A stretch of DNA of 64,000 bases from Fertoeibacter niger (lineage in GTDB: Bacteria > Pseudomonadota > Alphaproteobacteria > Rhodobacterales > Rhodobacteraceae). The position numbers and the translations under genes are program-made. The stretch lies in the NCBI RefSeq assembly GCF_009380135.2, contig NZ_WHUT02000010.1:1-64000 (forward strand), written 5' to 3'. Numbering within the stretch: the first letter of the stretch is position 1; each line of letters starts with the position of its first letter. The notes under the pieces are model-generated. The model did no database searches, was not told the DNA's origin, and saw nothing but the letters and a program-made list of their open reading frames with translations. Positions 26,710 to 35,631 of the stretch are shown in pieces.

Positions 26710-26726
26710 GTTCCTCTATACGGATC
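26710..26726. promoter_or_regulatory. Inverted-repeat operator copy between eutA-like and bicupin genes
   Basis: GTTCCTCTATACGGATC: perfect left arm, 4/5 right arm, 7-base spacer. Another GGTCC-N6-GGAAC lies at 26730-26745. Shared divergent promoter. Confidence 0.55.
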
Positions 26727-26835
26727 ATCGGTCCATTGACGGAACAGTAGTCAGAACATACCCTGTCTGCAACGGTTGTTTGCAGCACTACGTGCAAAAG
26801 CCCGGATTTCTGAAATCATGAGGGGGAGACCAGCC

Positions 26836-27951
26836 ATGGCAAAGACGGCGATTGTTTCGGACAAGCTGGCCGACAAGTTCAAGACCGAGAAGGAAACACC
26901 CTATACCCGCTGGGTGGCGGCCGAAGGGTTGCAGATCATCGACGGCATCTATGTGCCCGACCTGAACACGGTGGAGTTGCGGCCCTGGGCACGGCGCGGC
27001 GGCAATGCGGTGTTCATCAACCACGACGGGTCGCGCACCTCGAACGACTGCTATGTGATGGAGATCGCGCCGGGCGGCAAACTCGCGCCGCAGCGCCAGA
27101 TGTATGAGGAAATGATCCTGATCCTGTCGGGGCGCGGGTCAACGACCGTGTGGAATGACAAGGGCGCGCGGATCACCTTTGAATGGGGGCCGGGCGCGAT
27201 CTTTGGCATTCCGTTGAACGCGCAGCACCAGCATTTCAACGGCTCAGGCTCTGCCCCCGCCCGGTTCTGTGCCGTGACCAACCTGCCGCCGCTGATGAAT
27301 ATATATGAAGAGCCGGAGTTCATCTTTGGCTGCACCCATGATTTCGCGGGCCGCTTCAACGGCGAGCCGGATTATTTCGCCAACAAGGGCGAACAGAAGG
27401 GCCTGCTGCTGGAAACGAATTTCGTGGCCGATGCGGTGAACCTGCCGCTGGTCGATGCCAAGGAACGTGGCGCGGGCGGCGGGCATATCCGTTTCCAGCT
27501 GGCGAAAAGCAGCATGAACAGCCACATCAGCCAATTTCCCGTGGGCACCTACAAGAAATGCCATCGCCACGGACCAGGCGCGCATGTGATCATCCTGTCG
27601 GGCGAGGGGTATAGCCTGATGTATCCCGAGGGCGAGGAACCGACGCGCTATGAATGGAAACCCGGCAGCCTGATCACCCCGCCGAACATGTGGTTTCACC
27701 AGCATTTCAACACCGGCACGACGCCCGCGCGCTATCTTGCGTTCAAGCATGAAGGTGTGGCGATCCGCAATGCGCAGGGCGTGCCGAAAGCCTGGATCTC
27801 GCAGCGCATCGGCGGCGACCAGATCGACTATGCCGATGAAAGCGCCGCCGTGCGCAGCATGTTCAGTGACGCGCTGGCGAAATACGGCATGACGCCGAAA
27901 ATGGACAAGGCCTATGAGGCCGAGCTGGCGGATTTGCCGCCCTTGGCCTGA
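26836..27951 (+). CDS. Bicupin protein, copy 1
   Basis: 371 residues with two cupin domains. The N-lobe has lost the HxH motif (PQRQMYEEMILILSGRG) but keeps LNAQHQHFN. The C-lobe has KKCHRHGPGAHVIILSGEG and WFHQHFN: HxH and the last His are present, the usual Glu is replaced and a His sits two positions further. Cupins bind Fe, Mn or Ni; gentisate-type dioxygenases are related bicupins. No function can be assigned. Divergent from EutA-like copy 1, with an operator between. Start at the ATG at 26836, preceded by AGGGGGAG. Confidence 0.82.
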   Translation: MAKTAIVSDKLADKFKTEKETPYTRWVAAEGLQIIDGIYVPDLNTVELRPWARRGGNAVFINHDGSRTSNDCYVMEIAPGGKLAPQRQMYEEMILILSGRGSTTVWNDKGARITFEWGPGAIFGIPLNAQHQHFNGSGSAPARFCAVTNLPPLMNIYEEPEFIFGCTHDFAGRFNGEPDYFANKGEQKGLLLETNFVADAVNLPLVDAKERGAGGGHIRFQLAKSSMNSHISQFPVGTYKKCHRHGPGAHVIILSGEGYSLMYPEGEEPTRYEWKPGSLITPPNMWFHQHFNTGTTPARYLAFKHEGVAIRNAQGVPKAWISQRIGGDQIDYADESAAVRSMFSDALAKYGMTPKMDKAYEAELADLPPLA

Positions 27952-27990
27952 TGGGGGAGTGCGGGGGCTTTTGGCCCGGCCCCCGCGCTT

Positions 27991-28317
27991 TCATTGCTGC
28001 GCCTGGATCTCGACCGTGACGCGCCCGTCGCGCAGCGTCACCGGATAGACCCGCAGGGGAATGCTGCACGGCGGCTCGATCACCTCGCCGGTGCGGATGT
28101 CAAAGCTGCCCTGATGGAAATCGCATTCGATCTCATAGCCCTCAAGGCAGCCGTCCGACAGGAAGCCGGGGCCATGGGTGCATTGGTCATCGCTGACGTA
28201 AAACTCGTCCTGCACGCGATAAACCGCGAAGACGCGCCCCCCCGCCTCGACCCGCAGGATGTCGCCCGGCTCCATGTCATCGCAGCCGATCAGATCATGT
28301 ATTTCGCTCACGCTCAT
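27991..28317 (-). CDS. Rieske [2Fe-2S] ferredoxin
   Basis: 108 residues. Rieske ligands Cys-His in DQCTHGPGFLSDG and Cys-His in IECDFHQGSFD, with flanking sheet. Acts as small electron carrier between the reductase at 23.1-24.1 kb and the oxygenase divergently encoded at 28492. Start chosen at MSVSEIHDL (28317), where the fold begins; a longer frame from 28389 overlaps the operator. Confidence 0.9.
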   Translation of the reverse strand: MSVSEIHDLIGCDDMEPGDILRVEAGGRVFAVYRVQDEFYVSDDQCTHGPGFLSDGCLEGYEIECDFHQGSFDIRTGEVIEPPCSIPLRVYPVTLRDGRVTVEIQAQQ

Positions 28318-28380
28318 TTTTCGTCCTTCAAGGTTGACGCGACGCGGGGTCAGATGTAGTTTTGGTGAAACGCGAACGGC

Positions 28381-28397
28381 GTTCCGCATATAGGAAT
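28381..28397. promoter_or_regulatory. Inverted-repeat operator between Rieske ferredoxin and oxygenase genes
   Basis: GTTCCGCATATAGGAAT matches the consensus (GTTCC, spacer GCATATA, GGAAT). It is in the divergent promoter of the ferredoxin and oxygenase genes and can control both. Confidence 0.7.
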
Positions 28398-28491
28398 ACC
28401 ACTTCCTAGCGCAATGCGGGCCGCAGCGTCAACGGACAATGCGTCGGACGCCGCCATTTTGCCCCGCCCCGACGACCAGGGAGAAACCGCC

Positions 28492-29778
28492 ATGCTGACC
28501 CGCGAAGTGAATGACCTGCTGACCCAGACCGGCGCAGACCGCCCGATGGGGCAGATGTTCCGCCGCTACTGGCAGCCCGCGCTGCTGGCCTCGGAACTGC
28601 CCGACGACGATTGCCCGCCCGTGCGCGTCAAGCTGCTGGGCGAGCGGCTGATCGCGTTCCGCGACAGCAAGGGCCGCTATGGCTTGATGGATGAATTCTG
28701 CGCCCATCGCGGCGTGTCGCTTTGGTTCGGCCGCAATGAACAGGACGGCCTGCGCTGCCCCTACCACGGCTGGAAATACGACTATACCGGCCAGTGCATC
28801 GAAGTGCCGTCGGAACCCGCCGAAAGCGGCTTTTGCGACAAGATCAAGCTGAAGGGCTATCCGCTGGTCAAGGTGGGCGATGTGCTTTGGACTTATATGG
28901 GCGACAAGGAACACCGCCCGCCGCTGCCCGCCTGGGAATTTTGCAACGTGCCCGCCGAGCAGACCTTCACCTCGAAACGCTGGCAGGAAAGCAACTGGTT
29001 GCAGGCGATGGAGGGCGGGATCGATTCCAGCCATGTGTCCTTCCTGCATTCCGGGTCATTGCAGACCGATCCGCTGTTTCGCGGGGCGGCGGGCAACAAA
29101 TACAATCAGGCCGACCGCAAGCCGGTGTTCGAGGTTGTCGATGCGCCCGGCGGGCTGTTCATCGGCGCGCGCCGCAACGCCGAGGACGGGCAGTATTACT
29201 GGCGCATCACGCCTTGGGTCATGCCCAGCTTCACCATGGTGCCGCCACGCGGCGACCATCCGGTGCATGGCCATTTCTGGGTGCCGATTGACGATGAGAA
29301 TTGCTGGGCCTGGAGTTTCGACTACCACCCCACCCGTGCGCTGTCCGACCATGAACGCCAGTCGATGATCGACGGCTATGGCGTGCACAACCAGTATGTG
29401 CCCGGCACCTTCCGCCCGCGCCAGAACAAGGACAACGACTATCTGATGGACCGCGACGCGCAGCGCCGGGGCGAAACCTATTCCGGCGTATGGGGCATCG
29501 CGTTGCAGGATGCGTCATTGCAGGAAAGCATGGGGCCCATCGTGGACCGCACCAAGGAAAACCTTGTTTCCACCGACAACGGCATAATCATGGCACGTCA
29601 CCGGCTGAAAAAAGCGGTGCAGGCGATGATGAAAACCGGGGCCACGCCGCCCGGCATCGTGCCGGAACATCAGCAGGTCCGGTCGGTGGCCGCCGTGCTG
29701 CCCGCCGACAAACCTTTTGCCGAGGCCTGCCGCGACGATCTGCGCGTGCGCCCCGGCGTCAAGCAAACCTCGGTCTGA
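28492..29778 (+). CDS. Rieske non-heme iron aromatic-ring oxygenase (phthalate 4,5-dioxygenase-like)
   Basis: About 428 residues. N-terminal Rieske domain: CAHRGVSLWFG and CPYHGWKYDYTG. Catalytic domain with the mononuclear iron site EGGIDSSHVSFLHSG (Asp, His, His). Overall length and Rieske spacing match the phthalate 4,5-dioxygenase/vanillate demethylase-like group. It needs the ferredoxin (27991) and the reductase (23101). Start at the ATG after GACCAGGGAGAAACCGCC; the frame upstream from 28414 is non-homologous. First gene of a tight operon reaching 33942. The substrate is probably an aromatic carboxylate. Confidence 0.9.
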   Translation: MLTREVNDLLTQTGADRPMGQMFRRYWQPALLASELPDDDCPPVRVKLLGERLIAFRDSKGRYGLMDEFCAHRGVSLWFGRNEQDGLRCPYHGWKYDYTGQCIEVPSEPAESGFCDKIKLKGYPLVKVGDVLWTYMGDKEHRPPLPAWEFCNVPAEQTFTSKRWQESNWLQAMEGGIDSSHVSFLHSGSLQTDPLFRGAAGNKYNQADRKPVFEVVDAPGGLFIGARRNAEDGQYYWRITPWVMPSFTMVPPRGDHPVHGHFWVPIDDENCWAWSFDYHPTRALSDHERQSMIDGYGVHNQYVPGTFRPRQNKDNDYLMDRDAQRRGETYSGVWGIALQDASLQESMGPIVDRTKENLVSTDNGIIMARHRLKKAVQAMMKTGATPPGIVPEHQQVRSVAAVLPADKPFAEACRDDLRVRPGVKQTSV

Positions 29779-29781
29779 CCG

Positions 29782-30321
29782 ATGCATGATGATGATCTTG
29801 AACCGCATCCCGAACCGCAGCCCACCTTTGCGCGGCCCACGCTGCTGAACTCCTGCGCGCGGGCGGCTACGGCTTCCGAGGCGCGGTTTCGGGTGCCCTA
29901 TGCCAATTCGCTGCCGCGTGTATCCTCGATCATCGCGCTGGATGCGGCGTCGGCGGCCATGATGGCCGCGATCAGCGAAGACCCGTGGAAAGGCGCGCGG
30001 TTCCTGACACTTGCGCAGCAGCCCGACATCAGCCCCAACGAGGTGCTGCTGACCGGCCCGGATGGCGCCGGTCTGCGCCTGACCGACGAACTGGCCACGA
30101 CCGATCTGGTGGTGATGATCGCCACCGAAAGCCGCGCCGAGAAGCAGGCCGAAACCATCGGCCGACTGGCGCGCGGCGCGGCGGTGATGACGGCGGGGAT
30201 CGTGGTGGCGGGGGTGGATGTGGAGGCTGTGGTGCAGGCCTTGCGGCCCAATGCCGCCGTGCTGGTCATCGCATCCGATGCCGATTACCTGCCCGCCATG
30301 CTCACCGCGATGCGGGCCTGA
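29782..30321 (+). CDS. Protein of unknown function in the Rieske operon
   Basis: 179 residues, no signal peptide or membrane segment. The first 20 residues are acidic and Pro-rich; the rest alternates beta strands and helices (TTDLVVMIATESRAEKQAET, GAAVMTAGIVVAGV, NAAVLVIASDADYL), compatible with a Rossmann-like fold but without a nucleotide-binding motif I recognise. It begins 3 bases after the oxygenase stop and ends 5 bases before the class II aldolase start, so it is translated with them. Its constant place suggests a role in the same pathway, but nothing in the sequence gives a reaction. Confidence 0.6.
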   Translation: MHDDDLEPHPEPQPTFARPTLLNSCARAATASEARFRVPYANSLPRVSSIIALDAASAAMMAAISEDPWKGARFLTLAQQPDISPNEVLLTGPDGAGLRLTDELATTDLVVMIATESRAEKQAETIGRLARGAAVMTAGIVVAGVDVEAVVQALRPNAAVLVIASDADYLPAMLTAMRA

Positions 30322-30326
30322 CGGGC

Positions 30327-30989
30327 ATGGATCAGGGCACGGCAACAGCGGTTTGCGAGGCCCTGCGGTTCCTGACTTCCGCCGGCGTGGTGGATTACAA
30401 CGGCCATGCGTCACAGCGTCTGGCCTCGGGCGGGTTCCTCATAAACGGTGCGGCCAGCAACCGCGCCGCCCCGACGCCCGACCAGTTGAGCGTGGTCGCT
30501 GCGGATGGCCAACACACAGGCCCGCGCCCGCCGAATGAGGTGGCGCTGCACGCCGCCATCTACCGGGCGCGTCCCGATGTGGGGGCAGTGGTGCATGGCC
30601 ACCCGGATTGGCTGACAACCCTGTCATCCGCGCGCCAGCCCTTGCTGCCGGTGATGGCGCAGGGCTGTCTGGTGCATGACATGCCGACCTATCCGCAGGC
30701 CCATTCGATCAGCACAACGGCGCGGGGCGATGCGGTGGCCGCGCTTCTGGGTGCCGGTGTCGGCGTGATCCTGCAAGGCCATGGCATCGTGACCGTGGGG
30801 CCTGATCTGCTGACAGCGGCGGTGCGGGCGCTTTATGCGGAACAAACCGCCCAGCGGCAGGTTCGCGCGGCCCCCTTCGGTGGCGCGCAGCCGCTGACCG
30901 CTGATGAGGTTGCCGAATACCGCCAGTCGCTGAACACCCCCGCCCTGTTCCGCAAGTGCTGGGACTTTTACCTAGGCCTCGAAAGGTGA
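30327..30989 (+). CDS. Class II aldolase/adducin-family protein, possible dihydroxyphthalate decarboxylase
   Basis: 220 residues. Metal ligands HGHPD and LQGHGIVTVG, with the family start VCEALRFLTSAGVVDYNGHAS. Members include fuculose-phosphate aldolase and 3,4-dihydroxyphthalate decarboxylase of phthalate pathways. In a Rieske oxygenase operon the decarboxylase role is attractive, removing a carboxylate from a dihydroxylated ring acid; an aldol cleavage is equally possible on sequence alone. It starts at ATG 30327, five bases after the previous stop. Confidence 0.82.
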   Translation: MDQGTATAVCEALRFLTSAGVVDYNGHASQRLASGGFLINGAASNRAAPTPDQLSVVAADGQHTGPRPPNEVALHAAIYRARPDVGAVVHGHPDWLTTLSSARQPLLPVMAQGCLVHDMPTYPQAHSISTTARGDAVAALLGAGVGVILQGHGIVTVGPDLLTAAVRALYAEQTAQRQVRAAPFGGAQPLTADEVAEYRQSLNTPALFRKCWDFYLGLER

Positions 30990-30992
30990 TGC

Positions 30993-31637
30993 ATGATCGT
31001 CGGCTCCCCGTCGCCTGACCAGGATCCGGAACGCGCCAAGCCGGAACCCGAGATCGAATTCTGGCGCAACCCGCGCTGGTGGCGGATCTGGGCGTTTGAA
31101 AGCTTCAGTCCGATGTTCCACGTCTTTCTGGTGCTGGCCTTCATCAGCGGCGCGCTGGTCTGGTGGCTGAAGGGCGAAGAGGTTTTCTTTGCAGCGCTGG
31201 CTGCCGATTTCCAGATGGTGCTGGATACGGTGCCCCGCGTGATGGCGGCCATCGGGGTGGCCGCAACGCTGTGGGTGCTTATTCCGCGCGAGAAGATTTC
31301 GGCGCTGATCGGGCGCAACTCCGGCTTTCTGGGGCTGATGCTGGCCACCGTGGGCGGCGCGATCACGCCGGGCGGCCCCACCTCGGCCTTCTCTTTGCTG
31401 GCGATGCTGGGGGCTTTGGGGGCCGATCGGGGGATGATGATCACCTATATCTCGGCCTGGGCGACACTGGGCTTGCAGCGCATTCTGGTCTGGGATGTGC
31501 CGATGATGGGCATGGATTTTTCCCTGCTGCGCTTTGTGGCCACCCTGCCGCTGCCGATTCTGGCCGGGCTGCTGGCCCGTTCCCTGCCGATCACCCTGAC
31601 GCTGAAAGAAGAGCGTCGCCTGCGGGATCGGTTGTAA
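30993..31637 (+). CDS. Membrane permease half, ArsP/YraQ-like, first part
   Basis: 214 residues with about five hydrophobic helices after a charged N-terminus. The block IPREKISALIGRNSGFLGLM and GGAITPGGPTSAFSLL matches the repeat of predicted permeases of the ArsP/YraQ family. The next gene encodes the matching second repeat and starts on the overlapping TAATG, so the two probably form one transporter. A role in efflux or uptake of an aromatic acid is inferred from the operon. Confidence 0.7.
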   Translation: MIVGSPSPDQDPERAKPEPEIEFWRNPRWWRIWAFESFSPMFHVFLVLAFISGALVWWLKGEEVFFAALAADFQMVLDTVPRVMAAIGVAATLWVLIPREKISALIGRNSGFLGLMLATVGGAITPGGPTSAFSLLAMLGALGADRGMMITYISAWATLGLQRILVWDVPMMGMDFSLLRFVATLPLPILAGLLARSLPITLTLKEERRLRDRL

Positions 31638-32128
31638 TGGGCGCGCTGCTGCTGGGATTTGCCTTTCTGGTCCTGTTGGTGGTCGTGCTGCGGCGCGGAC
31701 GGGCCACGGCGCTGGACGCCGCCGAACGCGCACTTGAACAATTCGCCTTTGTCATCCCGCAACTGGGGCTGGCGCTGATCGTGGCCGGGTTCCTGTCAAA
31801 GCTGATCCCGGCCGAATTCATTGCCGCCTATCTGGGCCCCGAAGCGGGCTGGATGGGGCTGATTGTCGCCTCTGTTGCAGGCCCGATCGTGCCCGCCGGG
31901 CCGGTGCTGGCCTTTTCCATCGCGGCGCTGCTGGAACGGGCGGGGGCCACGCCCGAAACGCTGGTCGCCTTTGTGACATCGTGGAGCATCTTCACCGTGC
32001 ACCGCATGATCACCTTCGAGCTGCCGCTGCTGGGCTGGAGCTTTCTGAAACTGCGCCTTCTGTCGGCGGGGCTGATGCCCATTGCCGCAGGGCTGATTGC
32101 GGCGGGCATCATCCGCGCCATCGGCTGA
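31637..32128 (+). CDS. Membrane permease half, ArsP/YraQ-like, second part
   Basis: 163 residues, about five hydrophobic helices. SKLIPAEFIAAYLGPEAGW and AGPIVPAGPVLAFSIA repeat the pattern of the preceding gene. Start ATG overlaps the upstream stop as TAATG. ArsP-type permeases normally carry both halves in one chain of about 300-350 residues, and the Cys-containing motif of the arsenical exporters is absent here, so the substrate is likely not arsenical. Confidence 0.7.
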   Translation: MGALLLGFAFLVLLVVVLRRGRATALDAAERALEQFAFVIPQLGLALIVAGFLSKLIPAEFIAAYLGPEAGWMGLIVASVAGPIVPAGPVLAFSIAALLERAGATPETLVAFVTSWSIFTVHRMITFELPLLGWSFLKLRLLSAGLMPIAAGLIAAGIIRAIG

Positions 32129-32157
32129 GATCTTCTATCCAAAAAGGGAGGACCACC

Positions 32158-33942
32158 ATGGAAGACGGAAAGCCGCTGGATGCCGTTCCGGGCTATGACC
32201 GCGACGCCTATGAAAAGTATCAGTCCGACGTGATCGTCGATCTGATGCAGCATTACGGGTTCAAATATGTGGCCATCAATCCGGGTGCCAGCTTTCGCGG
32301 GTTGCACGACAGCATCGTGAACTATGGCGACAACAGCCCCAACATGCTGGTCTGCCAGCATGAGGAAACGGCGGTGCAGATTGCGCATGGCTACGCCCGC
32401 GCATCCGGCGAGCCGATGGCCTGCATCGTGCATGATCTGGTGGGCCTGCTGCACGGGCAGATGGCGATCTACTACGCCTTCGTGGACCGCGCCCCGGTGT
32501 TCGTGATCGGCGCGACCGGCCCGATGGACGAAAGCCGCCGCCGCCCGCGCAGCGACTGGAGCCATACAGCGATGAACCAGGGCGAGGCGGTGCGCAATTT
32601 CACCAAGTTCGACTATCAGCCGCATACCATTCATGGCGTGGTTGACAGTTTCCAGCGCGCCTATTCCAGCATGGTGACGGAACCGGCCGGCCCGATCTAC
32701 ATGTGCTACGACGCCATGTTGCAGGAAGAAAAGCTGACCGCCGACATCCGCATGCCCGCGCCGGGCACCGCACTGGCCCCGGCACCGATGCAGGCCGATC
32801 CAGCGGCGCTGGAGCCGATTGTCGATGCGCTGCTGGCCGCCGAATGCCCCTATATCATGGCCGAATACTCGGGTCGTCATGAGGGCAGCTTCGACAAGCT
32901 GGTGGAACTGGCCGAAACGCTGGGTGTCGCGGTCTGGGATCTCAACGGCTCGCTGTGTTTCCCCGGCCGCCACCCGCAGAACCTGTCGATGTGCACAGAA
33001 AACCTGCGCAAGACCGATGCGATCCTCGCGCTGGATGCGCGCGACTGGGAAAAGGCCACCGCCAAGCTTGATAGCACCAGCCGCACCGTGGTGTCGCACC
33101 TGAAACCCGATGTGCTGTGGATGGAGGTGGGTTTCCACGAGATCGGCATCGGGTCATGGGCACTGGACTATGGCCGCTACCTGACCAAATCGCATTCGGC
33201 GCTGGGGGATCCGCGTCTGGCGATGCCGCAGATGGTGGCGATTGCCAAAGCAAAGCTGGCGGCCTCGCCGGAATTGCAGGCCAGGGTGGATGCCAGAAAG
33301 GCGATGTTTGCCGAACGCAGCACCGCCCTGTTCGCCAAATGGGAAGCGCAGGCGCTGGTGAACCGCGATGCCAGCCCCCTGACCCTGCCGCGTCTGGCGC
33401 AGGAGGTGTGGGATGTGATCAAGGACGAGGATTGGGTGCTGTCAAACGGCACGCTGAAAGACTGGGCGCGCAAGCTGTGGAACTTTGACAAGCCCTATCA
33501 GCACCCGGGCCGTTCACTGGGCACCTCGACCGAGATCGGGCTGTCGCTGGGCTGTGCGCTGGCGCACAAGGATACCGGCAAGCTGGTGGTGGCGCTGCAA
33601 CCCGATGGCGACCTGATGTTCGATGCGGGGGCCTTGTGGACGGCGGCCAAACACCGCCTGCCGATCCTGATCGTGATGTTCAACAACCGCGCCTATTACA
33701 ATGATTGGGAGCATCAGATCCGTGTGGCCCGCCAGCGCGGCACAGATGAATCAAAAGCCCATATCGGCATGGACATCTTTGATCCGGAACCCGATTTCGG
33801 CGCCATCGCACGTGGCATGGGCATGTATGGCGAAGGCCCGATCGAAAACCCCGCCGATGTGGCCGCCGCCCTGCGCCGCGCCATCGCGGTGGTGAAATCC
33901 GGCAAGCCCGCGCTGGTTGACATCATCACCCAGCACCGCTGA
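32158..33942 (+). CDS. Thiamine-diphosphate-dependent enzyme (acetolactate synthase/benzoylformate decarboxylase superfamily)
   Basis: 594 residues in three domains. N-terminal PYR domain has the cofactor-activating Glu in VCQHEETAVQIAHGYARA; the C-terminal PP domain has GDLMFDAG and NNRAYYN, the ThDP/Mg binding motif. A central domain lies between. It could decarboxylate a 2-oxo acid or carry out an aldehyde transfer. It is the last gene of the Rieske operon; AAAAGGGAGG precedes the ATG. The family's precise substrate cannot be read from sequence; oxoacid products of ring cleavage are candidates. Confidence 0.85.
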   Translation: MEDGKPLDAVPGYDRDAYEKYQSDVIVDLMQHYGFKYVAINPGASFRGLHDSIVNYGDNSPNMLVCQHEETAVQIAHGYARASGEPMACIVHDLVGLLHGQMAIYYAFVDRAPVFVIGATGPMDESRRRPRSDWSHTAMNQGEAVRNFTKFDYQPHTIHGVVDSFQRAYSSMVTEPAGPIYMCYDAMLQEEKLTADIRMPAPGTALAPAPMQADPAALEPIVDALLAAECPYIMAEYSGRHEGSFDKLVELAETLGVAVWDLNGSLCFPGRHPQNLSMCTENLRKTDAILALDARDWEKATAKLDSTSRTVVSHLKPDVLWMEVGFHEIGIGSWALDYGRYLTKSHSALGDPRLAMPQMVAIAKAKLAASPELQARVDARKAMFAERSTALFAKWEAQALVNRDASPLTLPRLAQEVWDVIKDEDWVLSNGTLKDWARKLWNFDKPYQHPGRSLGTSTEIGLSLGCALAHKDTGKLVVALQPDGDLMFDAGALWTAAKHRLPILIVMFNNRAYYNDWEHQIRVARQRGTDESKAHIGMDIFDPEPDFGAIARGMGMYGEGPIENPADVAAALRRAIAVVKSGKPALVDIITQHR

Positions 33943-33981
33943 GCCTTGCCCTGCACCAGTCTAGGGCAGGGTATGAATAGC

Positions 33982-34014
33982 AAAAGACCCGGGGCGGCAA
34001 ACCCCGGGTCTTTT
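33982..34014. terminator. Bidirectional terminator between convergent TPP-enzyme and tctA genes
   Basis: AAAAGACCCGGGG and CCCCGGGTCTTTT form a perfect 13-bp stem with a 7-base loop, with A and T runs on either side, ending both convergent transcripts. Confidence 0.88.
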
Positions 34015-34037
34015 GGCATTTGGCTGATCCGCCGGCC

Positions 34038-35558
34038 TCAGGGCTTGGCAACCAGGCTTCTTGCCACACGGCGTTTCGCCATCTTGCGACGCAGCAGCGG
34101 CAGCAGGAAGGTGCCGATCGTGCACAGGATCAGGATCACCGATATCGGACGCGCGACCATGAACCCCACCGGATTTCCGTCAGAGATCAGGTTGACCATG
34201 TGGAACGACCGTTCCGCCGTTTCGCCCAGCACCAGCGCGATGATCAGCGTCAGACGCGGATAGTCGAAGCGGATCATGATATAGCCGACAAGGCCCATGA
34301 CCATGGTCAGCACCACGTCGGCCATGCGGCCTTCCAGAACATACACGCCCGTGAGGGAGATCGCGATGACCAGCGGCACGATGATCGAGACGTTGACATG
34401 GGTGATCTTGACCATCCAGCGGGTGAACATCAGGCCGATCACCGATGCAAACACGGTTGAAAGCGTCAGGGCCACGATCAGGCCATAGATCTCGCGCTCG
34501 TTCTCGATCAGGATAGCGGGGCCGGGGCTGATGCCATGCAGCACCAGGATGGCCAGGAAAATCGCCATTTCCGCGCTGCCCGGAATGCCGAAAGCCACGG
34601 TGGGGATCAGGCTGCCGCCATCCTTGGCGTTGTTCGCGGCCTCTGGGGCAATGACGCCGCGGATGTTGCCCTTGCCGAAACTGTCAGGATCCTTGTCGCT
34701 TTGTGCGGTGGAGGAATAGGACAGGAACGCCGCAACAGTGCCGCCCAACCCCGGAACCGCGCCGATCAGCGTCCCGATCAGTGATCCGCGCAGCAGGGCA
34801 TCCCAATGTTTGAAGGATGACCAGATGCCTTCCCACACGCCGGTGATCTTCATGTTGGCGCTGGATTTTTCGGCGACTGTGCCGCCCTTCAGCGCCAGTT
34901 CGATCATCTGCGAGATCGCAAACAGCCCGGTCAGTGTAGGCACCAGCGGAATGCCGTCCCACAGGTAGTCAAACCCCCCAGTGTAGCGCAGATCGCCGGT
35001 GATGGCGTCCGCGCCGACAAAAGCCAGAAGCAACCCCAGCAGACCTGCGATCAGCCCGCGCAACAGCTTGCCACGCACAGAAATCGCAATCGCACTCAGC
35101 CCCAGCACTGCAAGCAGGAAAAACTCCGACGGGCCAAAGGACAGCACGACCTGCCGGGCAAAGGGCATGAACAACAGCAGCGTGAAGATCCCGATGATCC
35201 CGCCAAGCGCCGAGGATGAGGCCGCAGCGCCAATGGCTTGCCCCGCACGGCCCTGCAGCGCCATGGGATAGCCGTCAAACACCGTCGCGGCACTGGGCGC
35301 GGTACCGGGCGTGTTCAGCAGGATCGCCGTGACGGAACCGCCGAAGGACACGGCCCCCATGACCCCGCCCGCCAGATACATCGCATCCAGCGGGTCCAGC
35401 GCATAGGTGACAGGTATCAGCAGGGCCAGTGCGGTGGTGCCACCCAACCCGGGGATGATGCCGAACAACAAGCCGACCATCATACCCGACAGCAAGTATA
35501 GCAGACTTCCGCCGGCGAATATCATCGCAAAAGCGCCGAACAGCGCGTCAAGTCCCAT
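34038..35558 (-). CDS. tctA: TctA large membrane subunit of a TTT transporter (set 3)
   Basis: 506 residues, about 11-12 membrane helices. Both TctA signatures are present: GIIPGLGGTTALALLIPVTY in the N-half and GAVPGLGGTVAAFLSY in the C-half, plus the APEAANNAKDGGSLIPT and FGIPGSAEMAI blocks. With the TctC and TctB genes just upstream (35632, 36629) it forms a complete uptake system for a carboxylate. Order on the minus strand is TctB, TctC, TctA. An operator copy lies before the operon at 37322. Confidence 0.92.
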   Translation of the reverse strand: MGLDALFGAFAMIFAGGSLLYLLSGMMVGLLFGIIPGLGGTTALALLIPVTYALDPLDAMYLAGGVMGAVSFGGSVTAILLNTPGTAPSAATVFDGYPMALQGRAGQAIGAAASSSALGGIIGIFTLLLFMPFARQVVLSFGPSEFFLLAVLGLSAIAISVRGKLLRGLIAGLLGLLLAFVGADAITGDLRYTGGFDYLWDGIPLVPTLTGLFAISQMIELALKGGTVAEKSSANMKITGVWEGIWSSFKHWDALLRGSLIGTLIGAVPGLGGTVAAFLSYSSTAQSDKDPDSFGKGNIRGVIAPEAANNAKDGGSLIPTVAFGIPGSAEMAIFLAILVLHGISPGPAILIENEREIYGLIVALTLSTVFASVIGLMFTRWMVKITHVNVSIIVPLVIAISLTGVYVLEGRMADVVLTMVMGLVGYIMIRFDYPRLTLIIALVLGETAERSFHMVNLISDGNPVGFMVARPISVILILCTIGTFLLPLLRRKMAKRRVARSLVAKP

Positions 35559-35631
35559 GGCGTTTCACTTCTTTTTGCTGGGGTGCATGCCCTCTTGCGG
35601 GCACGCAAATGGCGTTCTGCCGGTGGAAAGG

